NCBI GenBank assembly: GCA_020746995.1
Contig: JAGPXD010000004.1
Location: 4,464,001 to 4,528,000 of the forward strand
Source of the DNA: Plectosphaerella cucumerina
Taxonomy: Eukaryota > Ascomycota > Sordariomycetes > Glomerellales > Plectosphaerellaceae
Direction of reading: 5' to 3'
DNA: 64,000 bases
In this document: piece after piece, positions 10,676 through 21,825 of the stretch
Numbering within the stretch: the stretch's first letter is position 1
Layout of the letters: every line of letters starts with the position of its first letter
Program-made: the position numbers and the translations under genes
Notes under the pieces: model-generated
What the model was told of the DNA's origin: nothing
What the model saw: the letters and a program-made list of their open reading frames with translations, nothing else
Database searches by the model: none

Positions 10676-11457
10676 TTTTTTCCGCTGTCGTTCGCGGCTT
10701 GTCCGCTTTTCGTTCACTGTACATATTCGGGCCATGCCCATACATACCCACCGCAACACAACACTCGTTGACGGGCATTTCCTTTTGTTTGGCAGACTGG
10801 CCGCGCGCCGTCATGTAGGAGTCATCTGGGGGTTTTCCCGCCTGGCACAGGGCCGGGCCGGGCTCATTTGGGGGACGTCGGGCAGGATCTGGAGGCGTTA
10901 TGATGATGACGCGAGACTGGGGCGCAGGGTCCGATCAGGTTCCGTGTTTGGGACTGTGGATATCCGCCGAGGCGCAATACGGTGCAATAAATGATCATCA
11001 AGACTCAAGTCGTGTGCTGTTCGTCTCATCTGTGACGGGTGAGATGCTGGTCCGGCCGGCGGCTGCGTCGTGTTTCGGCCGGGCATGGCACCTAAAAGAT
11101 TCCATCAGCACAACATATACATCCCTACCGTTAGACCCCTGACCCGGCCTTGACGAGCGGGCCGGGCTGCAGGATTGGCATCCCGTTGTGGCTGTTGACG
11201 ACAACGGCCCAACGGCCCAACGGTGGCACATCATTGGTCGGCGAAGATGCGGTTGGTTCTGAAGATACCAGGGGAGTGAAGTAGGACTCGGGGAGGGGTA
11301 GAAGGGATGGAGAGAGAAGAGGAGGTGAGGGATTATAAGACTCGGCGGTTAGCTGGTTAGCTGGTGGGCTATTGGAATTGTGCAAATCTCATTGTGAGGG
11401 TATTGATACATTGTCCATCATCCCCTTTTGTCCCATCTATTGTGCCACCACACAACA
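10676..11457. other. Intergenic, 3' region and promoter
   Basis: No supported gene. An AATAAA element at 10986-10991 may be the polyadenylation signal of the upstream gene. The right part (from about 11,330) is the presumed promoter and 5' UTR of the GTPase gene. Confidence 0.5.
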
Positions 11458-14400
11458 ATGATACGGCCTCGGTCTCAACGCTCGACTCCCCAGGAGACTG
11501 CTGCCAACAGGACGTCGAGGTCGAGTCTCCCTGCGGGGTCGCGGCCGGCTGCATTCGTGTTTGGCGAGGGGGCGCAGACGCATGTGTTTGACGGCGCCCG
11601 ATTCCAGGAGAGAAGCCTCTCAGAGGCTGGCGGAACACATTCTTCGTCGGAACAGAGACCGGCGATTGCATCTTTTTCATCGGCCCCTCCTGGAATCTTT
11701 TCCTTGACGCCTCCCAGAGCTTCTTCGTCGGCTCCTCCTGGAGCTACTTCCTCGGCTCCGCCGCGGGAATGGACGCCGGCATGGTCGCCCGAGACGGACA
11801 GGTCCATATCGGAGGCGCTGTCGACGACACCCACGCGTGTGAGGGAGAAGTCGGAGGCGCTGTCGGCGACGCCTGGGTGGGTGAGAGAGAGGAGCAGGTC
11901 GAGGAGTTCGCGGGGGACGGCTACGCCAGGGACAATACCAGCCCAGACGCCTGCACAAACTCCTGCTCGACTCTCTCCGGCTGCCGTCGTCCTGCCGTCC
12001 ATTGAAGCGCCCCGGTTACAGACGCCTGATCAAAAGCCTGCTCGACTCTCTCCGGCTGCCGCCGTCATGCCGTCGGTTGAGGTGTCCCGGTCCCAGACGC
12101 CTGGACAAACGCCTGCTCGACCCCCTGCGGCTGATAATGTTCTGCCCTCGGTCGAAACGCCCTGGCACATGAGACCCACGACATTGTACACCATATCACC
12201 AGCCGTGACGCCCGTCTCTGCGGGAGCCCGCGCACACAGCAGACTGTCGATCGGCTCGAGCATCGGCGGCGCCAGGCTCGGCAGCAACACGCCCCCCGGC
12301 ATGGGAGGCGTGGCCCAGGCCTTTGCCGGCATCGCCCTGAGATCGCAGAGCCCGGCATCTCCAACCCCGGCCAGGCCCGTCGGACCCCCACGCTGTGTCG
12401 TGCCGGCCGCCGTCCATCGCGTCGAGGATGAGGAGCTTCCTCCCCACCGTTTCCACGCTCCTGAGGTTCAGGTGGCGCTGGAAGAGGCCCGCGCCGTGCC
12501 TCGTCGTCTGGCTGAGGTGCTGAGCGGTGGCAGGCTTCACTTGGATCCGGCGACGGCGGTGCACCGGCTCAGACACCAGGCTTGGAAACTGCAGAGGTTT
12601 GCGGTCTCGTCGAAGAGGGCCGTGGGTTTCGTAGGGGACTCTGGCACCGGTGAGTGGCTTACGGTATAGAACTGTGTTGATGGAGTCTAACACGTGCCAG
12701 GGAAGAGTAGCTTGATCAATAGTCTCCTGGACTATGACGGCCTCGCGAGGACGGTGAGTGTATAAGCCCTGATACAGGTCACTAGCTGACTTCTCAGAGC
12801 AACGCCGGCGGCGCGTGTACCTGTGTTGCCACGGAATACATCTATCATGACCGTGACGACTTTGTCATTGAGGTCGAGCTCTTCACACGGGAGGAGGTCG
12901 CGGAGCAGTTGGCGGACCACCTCTTTGCCTACCGCGCTCGTTACGCCAACAACGACCGGGAGGGAGGTGAGATCGAGGCCGAGGCCGGGGCTCGCGAAGG
13001 AATGGTCTCCGCTGCGGCACTCGCCCAGGCGACGTTTGGGACCATGTTCGGCCGGCGAGTGGATCGCGAGTTCCTCTGCAGGAGGGAGTCGAGGGATGTC
13101 CTGGCTGACATGACCCGGTGGGCTACCGAGATGTATCCCGCTGCCATGGGCGAACGCATGGCTCCCTTGGAGACGGCGAGGGAGTGCTCGGAGGCGTTGG
13201 AGAGGGTCACGTCGCGGTGTTCCGAAGAGGGAGACGAGGGGGCGACGTGGCCTTACATCCGCCAAGTAAAGTGAGCATATGCATGGTGAATGTCTGTGAG
13301 TGCCTGGCTGACTTGTGGACGCAGGGTCTTCCTGAGATCGCACATTCTGCGAAACGGCCTGGTGCTTGTCGACTTACCTGGTGAGTCCATGTTCCCTCCA
13401 GACCTTTACTTTCATCCGCTCAAGTTCACAGGCCTCCACGATGCGAACGTGGCACGTATCGCGGTGACGGAACGCCAGCTCAAGAAGTGCGATGATATCT
13501 TCGCCATTGGCCGCATCGGCCGCGCCAAGACTGACGATGGCATCGTGAGCGTTTTTGACCTCGCTGCGCGGGTTGGCTTGGCCAATGTCGGCATCGTCTG
13601 CACGATGTCTGACGTACGTCCACACAACTGTGCTCTCTTGTGATGCTGGCTGACTCGTCTTGCAGGATGAAAATGAAAAGGAGGCCGTGAACGACAGGAA
13701 AGGCCAGGAGCGGATACGGCTCCGAGGGCTGCACCAGACGGCCGAGAACTTGGAGCAGCAGGCGAGACAAGCGGATCGTGAGGTTAGAGAGTGCGCTCAA
13801 GGCGACATGGAGACTATCCAGGCCGCGTTGGCTCGGCACTGGGACCTGGAGTGAGTGGCACCGGTTTGGACGAGGGCCGGAAATACTGACAAGACCACAG
13901 GGCCCAACACAAAGCGGCGGCGGGAGCGTGAGTAGAGCCATTCCGGCCGATGACAGTCCGAAGACAAGCTATGTCAAGGCTGACACAGTCACAGGGCGAG
14001 GGAGTACATGATTCTCACACGAAACGACGAGGTCACGAGGTCCCTGCAGACGACCTTTGGCCACCGCACCGCCCCCGGCAACGTCTTCCGAGTCTTTTGC
14101 GTGAGCAGCAGCTACTACAGGGAGTACAGACAACGGCCGCAGCAGCCGGGCGACCCTGACTGGCTCGCTCTGAGCGGCATCATCGACCTACGCAGACACT
14201 GCCTCGGGCTGACGGCCGACGCGCAACTGCGCTCTCTGGCGACGTATATCAACAGCGCGGTGCCGCGGCTGATCGCCGACGTCGGACAGTGGGCGCGGAC
14301 TGGCGAGGACAACGTCGGTGCGGAGGCGAGGACGGAGCTGGGCGAGGTCAAGAGGAGGGTCCGGGAGGTGAGATGGGATCTCTTCAGTCCGGCGTGGTGC

Positions 14401-15524
14401 GAGCCGTGCTGATGCTGAAGTCAGGCTCTGCGAGGTGAAGGCTCGCCACTCACGCGAATGTACACGATCATCACGACTTCCTTTGAGCAGGAGGTCTATG
14501 CCGGTATGTTGAGGATAGGTATTGGAAGTATTGCTGGAGCGCCTGACTGACCTGCAGCTCGCCGCATCGAAGCATGGACCAAGGCCGCTGCCGCGGTGAG
14601 CCTGAAGTGGCGAGAGACAGCCGCGTGTGAGACTTCCTGAACAAACGGGCCGAGCTGGACCGAGTTGACTTTATCATAATAGCCTCCTTCGCCGCCTCCT
14701 GCCGCAAGCATGGCGTGCACGACTCTAAGAACTGGAACGAGGAGGCCGTCAAGGCCGTGGCAGATGGCGTAAAGCACGCGTGGAATGGGTGGATTGCCGG
14801 TGCGAGGAGGGCTGTACTCGACCTTGTCGTGAGCAGGCTCACCGCCGCGGCAACTTTGGACGGGACGCGACTGAGTAAGTTCATGTCACAGAGCATCGCA
14901 TTCTTCGCTGACGGCACAGCAACGCTCCTCTCGGGAACGGCGAGGCTCGGTGCCCTTGACACATCCCTCTCGAAGCGCCGGGACAATGCCGTCCAGGAGA
15001 TGGAGCGGGCATGGATTAAGTTTGAGAAGGGCCTCAAGTAAGATTCCCCATCTGTTACTCATCGTTGCCTTGCTGATAATTATACAGAGATCTTCACTCC
15101 ATGGCATTCACTGGCATCGCTTCGTCCCTCATGGCCAAGTCCTTGAGACCGGCCTATAACACCTGCAACCAATTCCATGGTGAGTCTTCAATAGTTTCTC
15201 CCTCCGGCTACGACTGATCCGGGGACAGGGAGGGGAAGCGACCAGCTGCGCAAGGATAAGATGAAGGGGGCTGTCGATGATCAAGGGCTGTTTGCGAACT
15301 TGATGATCAATGTATGCGCGAAGGTGGGAGGGCTGGCCTTTGTGCTGAAAGATGAAATGACGACCGTGGGAGAGGAGTTGGCGGAGGGCGTTGAGGAGAC
15401 CATTAGTCTAGCCAGGGGAGAGGAGACGGAGGGGGATAGGGATCCGGTGCTGAGAATGAGGGTGGGAGAGCAGACGGAGGCGGCGAGGAGGGAGATTGTG
15501 AGGCTTGGGGAGCTGGTCAGGTGA
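11458..15524 (+). CDS. SLIP-GC/dynamin-like large GTPase
   Basis: I reconstruct 14 exons: 11458-12649, 12701-12753, 12798-13270, 13325-13380, 13432-13613, 13666-13850, 13901-13927, 13995-14367, 14425-14503, 14558-14626, 14683-14874, 14920-15037, 15088-15179 and 15229-15524. All phases agree and give 1128 aa. Residues ~1-370 are disordered, rich in Ser/Pro, with three ~25-residue tandem repeats. The GTPase domain has a G1 P-loop GDSGTGKSS (split by intron 1) and a G3 VDLPGLHD. A long helical C-terminal part carries the SCRKHGVH...NWNE region typical of the SLIP-GC/NUGGC family. These are dynamin-superfamily GTPases, nuclear in vertebrates; their fungal role is unknown. The 45-nt intron 14875-14919 is in frame and could be retained. 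Confidence 0.8.
11962..12170 (+). repeat. 75-bp coding tandem repeat (about 2.8 copies)
   Basis: Units begin at 11962, 12037 and 12112 with CCTGCTCGAC and are exactly 75 bp apart; the third unit is partial. Each encodes a 25-residue block of the form PARLSPAA..(L/M)PS(I/V)E...QTP. The 75-bp period preserves the frame, so copy-number change would alter the length of the GTPase's disordered N-terminus without breaking it. Confidence 0.85.
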
Positions 15525-16491
15525 GAGAGCTCGGGCGGCTTGCTCATGGGATTTGGTCAGGGGTATTCAGCTGGATGACATGTCTCGGTCTAGACAGAGG
15601 CCCGGGGGTAAACAAGTGACAACAGTACTCATAGCAAAGAAGATCTTCATGGTTAAGCACCATCCGAGACCAAGCTGAGTCCAGTCCATCAAGCCAGATA
15701 CACTGTCCCAGATAACCAAGATCAACACGCGTCCAAGGGATAACCACCAAGACCACCTACATCGAAGAAGCAACACCACGTGAACCGCACCTAAACAAAG
15801 ACACCGTCGATCCCTCGGCTTCCCCAAGACACTCGAGCCCCCAGATCATCACCACCACCATCAGCTCATCAGCCCAGTATCGCCACACATCACCCCGTCA
15901 CCATCAGCCTCACAATTTCCGACTAAACACTTACCAAAAAGGAAGAACAACGCAAATCCCCTCGCCCCTTGCCTTCGGCTCCCTCCTCTCCGTCGATAGA
16001 CCCCACGCTAACCATAGTCAAACAACCCGGCCCAACGCGGGGCGGCTTTCATCCGATATCCCTTCCCCGATCGGGGCCTGGCCTCGCCCGCGCCACGCCG
16101 TCGATGGCCCGGCGGCGTCAGGTGAGGCGCTCTAGTCAGGAGAAAACAAAAGTCAAGGTCGAGACCAGTGGCAAGCCCGGTCAAAGATGGCAAAATCACG
16201 TCGGAGGAGAACAGTAGTGAGAAGAATATTGCGACTATCCTAGCGAATGTCTCCAAACTGTAGACTGTTGAACCCAAACGCCTTTTCCCTAGACCCAGAA
16301 ACGCCCCCGGTGTGGTGACAAGACATTAAATATTAGCAGAAGAAATCCCATGCCCGCGACAAAATGCTCGCGACCATGCCGTGACCCATGCCAAAGCCAA
16401 ACACCTCTAATCCGTCTATGGCCCTGCTCATTGCTCCTCGCTCGTGAATTGCTCGTGATAGCACTCCTCTGATCGCTCAATCCGCTCCCGA
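15525..16491. other. Intergenic between convergent genes
   Basis: This lies between the 3' ends of the GTPase gene and agd3. Small ORFs are present but have no domain or credible codon use. I see no gene here. Confidence 0.55.
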
Positions 16492-18549
16492 TTAAACCTT
16501 GACGGGGGCCGACAGCTTCAGGGTAACGGGCGAGCCGTTGAGAGTCACCCACTGGATGGGAGGCTCGGTGCCGACCTTGTCGTTGCGGACGGTGGCGCCG
16601 GTGACGGTGCCCGAGGGGATGGTGACGGGCACGGGAGCGGCGCACTTGTTGCCGGTAGCTCCGACGGTCACGGAAGTGATGGTGTTGCCGTCGGCAGAGT
16701 AGCCGTAGGAGAGGCTGGGCTTGCAGCCATCGAGGGTGCGGCGGTTGAGGAAGTACTGGGAGATGTCCTCCTGACGCAGGGAGATGATGGGCCAGTTGGT
16801 GAGGCGGGTCATCTCCTGCGCGATGGTCTCGGTCCAGGCCATGATGAGCGACATCTTGCCAGACTTGGAGCCGACGGTGATGGTGGGCATGTCCGACTGG
16901 CGCATGTTGGCCTGGTGGAACATGTAGGGGTCGGCCTGCAGAGCGAAAAGGTAGCGGGTGTTGTCGGCGCGGGCCAGGTTGAGCAGGTCGGTGAAGGTAC
17001 CCTTGCCGCCGGACGTGTCAATCCACTCCTTGGTCGTGCACTCGGGAGTGTCGCAGTTGTAGTAGATGGTGGTGGCGAAGCGCGGGATAACAGTGAGGCC
17101 GGCGTAACCGTTGTTCGCAACCGTCGTGATCAGGGGGTGGAACTTGCTGACGGTGCTCTTGAGCTTGGGGCGGGTGTTGTCGCCGACGACGTTGGTCAGG
17201 CCGGCTTCCATCCAGGCGCGGATCACGTCACCGTTGTGCAGACCGGTGATGGCAGGGGGCACCAGCGAGGCGCCCGAGTACTGCGTGGCATTGGCGATAC
17301 CAATCTGTTCCATCCACTTGCGGTTGAACTCGATCTCGCGCTTCGCGTCCTTGTAGGTGGCGTTGTTGAGCTCGTAGTGGGTGAAGGTGTGGGACAGGTG
17401 CATGTAGGCGTTGCGGTTGGCAGCCGTGCTGAACCACTTGGCAAAGGCATCGCGCTGGGCACACTGCAGGGTCCAGGGGTAGACGGTGAACTCAGCGGGC
17501 CAGCGGTCGATACCGGTGCCGAGGGGCTTCTTGAACTCAAGCTCCGTGTCAACCTGATCGAGGGTCTCGACAGCATACATGGGCTTGCAGATGGTGTTAT
17601 CGGCGACGTTGGCAGCCTCGATGTCGCCGTTGCCGTTGTGCGCGAGCTCGAGCTTGAAGTTGGATCCAGAGGGCAGGCGCTTGTTGAGATCGGCCATCCA
17701 GGTGACGTGACCGGTCATGTCAGCGACGCGGGTCTTGAAGGTGTTGCCGACAGGGTAGTACATGTCAGTGGGCAGCTGAACATCGTCGACCTGGGCGCTG
17801 AGGTGGGTCTTGCGCTTGCCGAGGAACACGCCGCGGGTCATCCAGTGAATGTGAGCGTGCTGCAGGTAGTTGGACGCAGCCGACCAGACAGGGGCCCACG
17901 AGGTGAACCAGACGAACTGCTCGCGGTTGCCGAACTTGTTGATGACAGCAGCAGTCGTGTCGGTCTTGTAGGCGCCGCCGGGTCCGAACTTGGCCACCTG
18001 CCAGGTCGTGGCAGGGTCGGTGATGGTGGACGGGTAGTGGTAGAGTCCGGTGCTGGAGATGCCGGCATTGAGCTTCAGGTTGGCGGTCGGGAATCCGGTC
18101 GAGTTGGTGAAGCTGATGGGCTGGTCGACGCCGTCGGCGCAGCAGCCATCTGCGCCGGCGAGGGTGGCGCCGAAGGCCGGGCCGGGGAACTCGTTGATGC
18201 GGACCATGCGGACCTTGAAGTCGGACTGATAGGCCCAGATGGTCGCCCACTGTGCGTCCGTCACGGCCGACTTCCAGATGCCGCCATCGTACTCGTACGC
18301 AAGAGCGTCCATGATGATGATGCCGGAGTAGCTGCCGGCGGTCGCGGACGTGTTCAGAGCGGGGAGCGCCTTGCCCTCCTTGGGCACCAGCACGCTCTCA
18401 AAGGGGATGCCGTAGCCGGTGAGGCCGGCAGAGGCCGAGTCGACACCCTCGGCATCGCGGGCGAGGATGAGAACCTTGTTCTGGATGGTCTGGGGGATGG
18501 CCGCAACCGTTCCCAGCAGGGCCAGGGAGGCGACGAGGTTGGAACGCAT
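16492..18549 (-). CDS. agd3: Agd3-type secreted polysaccharide deacetylase (CE18)
   Basis: Single exon, 685 aa. A signal peptide (residues 1-17, cut after VAA) directs secretion. The deacetylase domain shows the metal-site motif SAQVDDVQL (D255, D256) and HLSHTFTHYELNN (H387, H391), the Asp-His-His arrangement of NodB-like metal-dependent deacetylases. An N-terminal region (~20-240) corresponds to the carbohydrate-binding part and a beta-rich tail closes the protein. In Aspergillus fumigatus, Agd3 partially deacetylates galactosaminogalactan, making the polymer cationic and adhesive for biofilms and virulence. There it lies in a five-gene cluster with uge3, sph3, ega3 and gtb3; none of those is visible in this window. 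Several N-glycosylation sequons are present. Confidence 0.9.
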   Translation of the reverse strand: MRSNLVASLALLGTVAAIPQTIQNKVLILARDAEGVDSASAGLTGYGIPFESVLVPKEGKALPALNTSATAGSYSGIIIMDALAYEYDGGIWKSAVTDAQWATIWAYQSDFKVRMVRINEFPGPAFGATLAGADGCCADGVDQPISFTNSTGFPTANLKLNAGISSTGLYHYPSTITDPATTWQVAKFGPGGAYKTDTTAAVINKFGNREQFVWFTSWAPVWSAASNYLQHAHIHWMTRGVFLGKRKTHLSAQVDDVQLPTDMYYPVGNTFKTRVADMTGHVTWMADLNKRLPSGSNFKLELAHNGNGDIEAANVADNTICKPMYAVETLDQVDTELEFKKPLGTGIDRWPAEFTVYPWTLQCAQRDAFAKWFSTAANRNAYMHLSHTFTHYELNNATYKDAKREIEFNRKWMEQIGIANATQYSGASLVPPAITGLHNGDVIRAWMEAGLTNVVGDNTRPKLKSTVSKFHPLITTVANNGYAGLTVIPRFATTIYYNCDTPECTTKEWIDTSGGKGTFTDLLNLARADNTRYLFALQADPYMFHQANMRQSDMPTITVGSKSGKMSLIMAWTETIAQEMTRLTNWPIISLRQEDISQYFLNRRTLDGCKPSLSYGYSADGNTITSVTVGATGNKCAAPVPVTIPSGTVTGATVRNDKVGTEPPIQWVTLNGSPVTLKLSAPVKV

Positions 18550-21500
18550 CGTGGCGGAGGGAAGGGGGGATGATTAGGTATTAAGATGGATGAGGAGTAA
18601 GAGGAAGGTGATGATGTGGGAGAGAAAGTGAGTGATGAGGGTGAAGAGGAAATATGCTTAACAACAGGGTGCAGGCCGGCCCCTTATGTATTGTCGAGGG
18701 GATTTCCAGAAATCTGGGGATTCCCACGCGAAAAGTGCCCGTCCGGGATATGGGACGAACAAAGCTCCAGGGGGATGGGATGGGATAGTCGGTCAGACCA
18801 GCCCAGGCACCGCGCACCTCCCGCAGCCGACGAGATCCGTGAGCCTGGGCCGGACGGTGGGCGGCGAGCCGTCGTATCGAGAGGGAGGGGGACGGCCAGG
18901 GGGTCCCAGCTGGGCTAGCGCCAGCCAACGAAAGGGCAAGGGGGATCCTCAGCTGCGTGGTGGGTGCCGTAGCTGTGCGTGTGCTGATGGATGGATGGTG
19001 GTGGTGGTGGTGGTGGTGGTGCGGGTAGCGCCAGGCCAGGGCTCGGAACATTGTGCGCTGGACCGGGCTCGCGGGTCGGTCAAGTCAAGGGCGGCAGCAG
19101 GCGGGCTGGCGGGCTGCATCTCGAGACACCCCGGCTTGCTTCCGGAACTCGTATAGCCGCGCAGCTAGCCTCGCTGGGGCCAGGGTCGGGAGCCGTGCTA
19201 GGCGTTGATCTCGCCAGGCGAGGACAGCCCGGCGGGTGCCGTCCTTTGTTCTTTGGGGCAGAACAAAGCAGGCCGAGAGACAGTCTCGAAGGGTCTTTGG
19301 GGGTCGTGGCAGCGGTCGCGGGCCATGAGATTGAATGTCTTGGACGGGACGGAGACGGGGTCGGGTTGAGGGCCGGGATTGTCTTGTGGAGGACTCGCGG
19401 ACGAGGGGTTTCTCGGGATGTCTTTTCGCTTTTCGGATGTCCTGGACGGAGGGATTTTCTCGGGACCTGCATGTCAGAGTCAGAGTCAGAATCAGACCAT
19501 GACTGCCTCCGTCAACGGGCCGGCAGACAGCTTGGCGATACAGACGATGCAGATGCAGAGCTGACGTGCTGTCGCTGTCGCGAGCAAAGACCGAGCATGG
19601 CAGCCGTCAAAAGCTTGGCTTGGGCTCGACCGCCCCTTGGCCCCCGGCCTGGCCCTGCGCGCACCCGTGCATCGTATCTGAGCTGGTCGAATCGCCTGGG
19701 CTGCCGCGTCTCCCGGAGCGACACCTCGGATGAAAAAAATCTGTTCTGTTGACCGCCCGTGTGTCCACTGTCCACCATCCACACCCTGCTGCTCAGCTCG
19801 GATTAGTCTCTTTCCCAGGGCACCTATCAGACGATGGCCGGTACCGAGGAGAGCATCTGGCGTCCTCAAAGGACCAGTGCCCAGGGTCCAGGAGGGGCGG
19901 GACCTCCCCGTAGCGCAGGGCGAGAGATCGTCAGCCAGCCAAGGAGGCCAAGACGGGAAAGGCGCGCCCAGCCGCGGGGGAAGAAGACAGACTTGAACAG
20001 GGCCCAGGTCGGTAGATGGGCCTCTTTCTGGCCTGGCAGGGAGCGCCACGACTGCCGTTCGGGGCTGGAGATCAACTGCAGGGGGGACATGTGTCTTGCT
20101 GTCGCTTGTCGCCCCCCGGGAATCGGGTGACTTTTTTCTCAGCAGATGGAAACTATTGCCCCGCTAGCAGCATGGCGACACGGTCGACTGCTTCACCCTT
20201 GGCCGGGCCGAGGGGCGGATTGAGGGGGCCAGGGCGGGCGATGGGCGATGGGGCGTTGGGTTGTATTTCGGAGCTACGTGAGGGCTGACTGACATGGCAG
20301 ATCAATGCACCTCATCGATATTGCTTTTGTGGCAAGCTCGTCGTGGCATCTTTCGTTGGCGATCGTGTCAGCACGACTGCACGGGGCAGCTTTCGCGGCA
20401 AGGTCGCGGCCGAGATGGGCTTACGAGACAGGGGGAGGCTGAAGGCTCGACCAGTCGGTGGTTCTCAGGTGGGTGCTTGTGCGAGGCGCTGTGCAGGCTG
20501 CATGCGCTATTGATGATGCAGATGGAAGAAGCAGACATGGTGGTGGATGCATCACGGAGGAAGTCGAAATTGAGTGTGTGGGTGGTGATGATGTAAGGCC
20601 CGAACATGGGTTGTTGTTGGGAAGGAGCGACCAGGGATGCACCTGCCTTTCGCCTCCCTGCACCTGCCCTGAGTGCCTGCCTGCCTGCGGATGATCTGCC
20701 GATGAGGGGCATCGTGCCATTCGCACTTTGCAAATGCACAGTTGCTCGGTCATCTCCCCTCTCTTCTCGTCTGTCTTACAATCCGATCCTCCAGGCCCCA
20801 GCGCATACGTCCGATGATCGTCCGGTCGCCCGTCCTGGCGAGTCGTCCAATGTCTGCTCACGACAACAGCACGCCTTGAAGCTCCCGTTCGACCGCCAGC
20901 CTGATCACGACGATGTGCTCGATTTCGCCCGGCCGTGCCACCCGACTTCATCAATCAGGCTGACAGGAGCACAGGCAGACGCATGTTAGGCTCGCACTGC
21001 AAGTTCACGGCATTGACTTGATTGACTCGCATGAGCCATTCCAGATGTCTTGGCTGACAACTCACGTCCATTTCCGTCAGTCAAGCGAAGGCGTGGGTGT
21101 AAGACAACGGGACGACGGCCACCACCACCACGCCGACCAGGACCCCGACAACCACCTTTGTTTACCGACTCGCCTGCGAAGTTTCCCCCTACGTCATTTT
21201 CATGACCGACCAGCAATTCTACTTGCTCTCCTCGCCCCGGCTGGACTCCCCCAGGCCTGGCGAGGCCTCGACACGCCTCAGCCCAATGTCGACGGACAAT
21301 GCTCAGACAAGAAGCTGACTTTGCGCCGCGGACCCCTCCCGAGCTTCCTCTCCCAAGCCTCTTCAAGTCCAGATCCAACGGCTGATGGCCAACGCTCCTC
21401 AGGGCCGTGCATTGCAACGGTCCTCGACCCAAGGGCCTGGATTCCGTACCGAAGAGGCGTCTAGCCCCGCGGACCCTTTTCTTTCAGACGACGGCCCCGC

Positions 21501-21825
21501 ACGCCGCATCCGGCGCTCAACCATAGCCATGGCCTGCTTCATCGGCCCATTTTGACCGCCGCCGCAATGACGGCGTCTTGGCAGGTCTGGAAGGTCTTCA
21601 GCAGCCTAGGCTGCCGTCGCCAAGACGCTGGAGGGAGCCTGGCTTGCTTGGTCTGTTCGATCAGCGCCATGAGATCCCCAAGTGCCTTGGCTGCTTGGCA
21701 GCTGGCCTCCCAACTCCTCGGATCATACCACCAGGGCTGCAGGGATCACCAGAGAGCCGCGGGGCGCCAAGAACAAAGAGACCTCGTACCTCAACGATCA
21801 TCATGTCTCACCCATGGCCACCATT
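18550..21825. other. 3.3-kb region without a supported gene
   Basis: ORFs up to about 250 codons occur on both strands but overlap each other, are low-complexity and match nothing recognisable. The left end is the agd3 promoter. The region is rich in short G/C runs and simple repeats. A lineage-specific gene or long non-coding RNA cannot be excluded from sequence alone. Confidence 0.5.
18986..19021 (+). repeat. GGAT/TGG microsatellite
   Basis: A short run of GATG-type tetranucleotides passes directly into about eight TGG triplets. It lies about 440 bp upstream of the agd3 start. Confidence 0.85.

Noticed and set aside
16915..18573. 552-codon plus-strand ORF opposite agd3
   Set aside because: Antisense shadow of the Agd3 coding sequence, low-complexity Gly/Val.
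18991..19752. 253-codon plus-strand ORF starting in a TGG microsatellite
   Set aside because: The start lies in a simple repeat, composition is low-complexity and no domain is visible.
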